Source: Chitinophagales bacterium
Lineage (GTDB): Bacteria > Bacteroidota > Bacteroidia > Chitinophagales > Saprospiraceae
DNA length: 43,083 bases
Direction: 5' to 3'
NCBI GenBank assembly: GCA_017303475.1
Contig: JAFLBO010000041.1
Coordinates: 1-43,083, forward strand
The notes beneath the pieces were generated by a model. It searched no databases, was not told the origin of the DNA, and saw only the letters and a program-made list of their open reading frames with translations. This document shows, in pieces, positions 42,957-43,083 of the stretch. A program made the position numbers and the translations under genes. Each line of letters starts with the position of its first letter. The first letter of the stretch is position 1.

Positions 42957-43083
42957 AATCGAGTAGGAGGAGAGCGTTAGCCCTCCGTCCTCTCACACCA
43001 CCGGACGTACGGGTCTCGTATCACGGCGGTTCATTAAAGTTCTACGACGATGGGTGTACAGTTCCGTTAAGGGAGTGTACCCC
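42957..43083 (-). mobile_element. Group II intron, 3' end (domains V and VI; rest outside window)
   Basis: On the minus strand a 34-nt domain V (43030-42997) starts ACCGCCG and ends CGGTGGT. It forms a lower helix with the conserved G-U wobble of a CGC-type triad, a 2-nt CG bulge, and a short upper helix. Domain VI follows (GAGAGGACGGAGGGC-TAAC-GCTCTCCTCC-TACTC) with a bulged A on its 3' strand, the expected branch point, about 7 nt before the likely 3' end near 42957. The part right of 43030 is probably domain IV or the 3' end of the intron-encoded protein. The intron lies upstream of the FGE operon. Confidence 0.82.

Overview
The window looks like a chromosomal segment of a Bacteroidota bacterium, probably of the Saprospiria/Chitinophagia type. 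The evidence is lipoprotein signals of Bacteroidota style, TAnnTTTG promoter elements with A/T-rich leaders, a PorZ-like type IX secretion (T9SS) component, a HYR/P-domain giant surface protein, VCBS/ASPIC-UnbV proteins, and ECF sigma/anti-sigma pairs. No tRNA, rRNA or CRISPR array was recognised.

Layout. (1) 1-4858, minus strand: the 5' part of a giant secreted surface protein (truncated by the window edge) behind a small secreted protein. Both use strongly biased codons and sit behind a roughly 500-nt leader that contains a terminator-like hairpin. (2) 5048-16924, plus strand: two paralogous small lipoproteins, then three tandem paralogous proteins of about 1150 aa with FG-GAP/VCBS and ASPIC/UnbV domains. 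(3) 17121-17759, minus: a membrane-anchored GH73-like protein with a doubtful catalytic residue. (4) 17996-21038, plus: a four-gene light/redox operon (atypical SDR, flavin reductase, photolyase/cryptochrome, and a 49-aa DUF2256 zinc-ribbon gene overlapping the photolyase stop). (5) 21046-23025, minus: a small lipoprotein and a metallo-beta-lactamase/rhodanese sulfur enzyme. (6) 23399-30765, plus: a TPR protein with an outer-membrane barrel, an amidase, and an ECF sigma factor with a TPR membrane partner. (7) 30948-33944, minus: PorZ-like protein and NadD. (8) 34101-36416, plus: PcrA/UvrD helicase. (9) 36514-38715, minus: FabG-like reductase and L-serine dehydratase. (10) 38868-40124, plus: MFS transporter. 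(11) 40112-42860, minus: a tight operon of an FGE-sulfatase-domain protein, an ECF sigma factor and a membrane anti-sigma-like protein. (12) 42957-43083, minus: the 3' end (domains V and VI) of a group II intron cut by the window edge.

Several intergenic spaces hold long hairpins or G/C-rich tandem phrases (28252-28460, 30801-30945, 36424-36509, 38717-38775). They look like a dispersed repeat family that also serves as terminators.

The main surprises are: the giant minus-strand gene hidden under plus-strand shadow ORFs and its structured leader; the triple VCBS/UnbV array; the photolyase operon, where both the SDR and the photolyase lack textbook active-site residues; a TMEM260-like tail module joined to an FGE fold next to a sigma factor; and the group II intron end.
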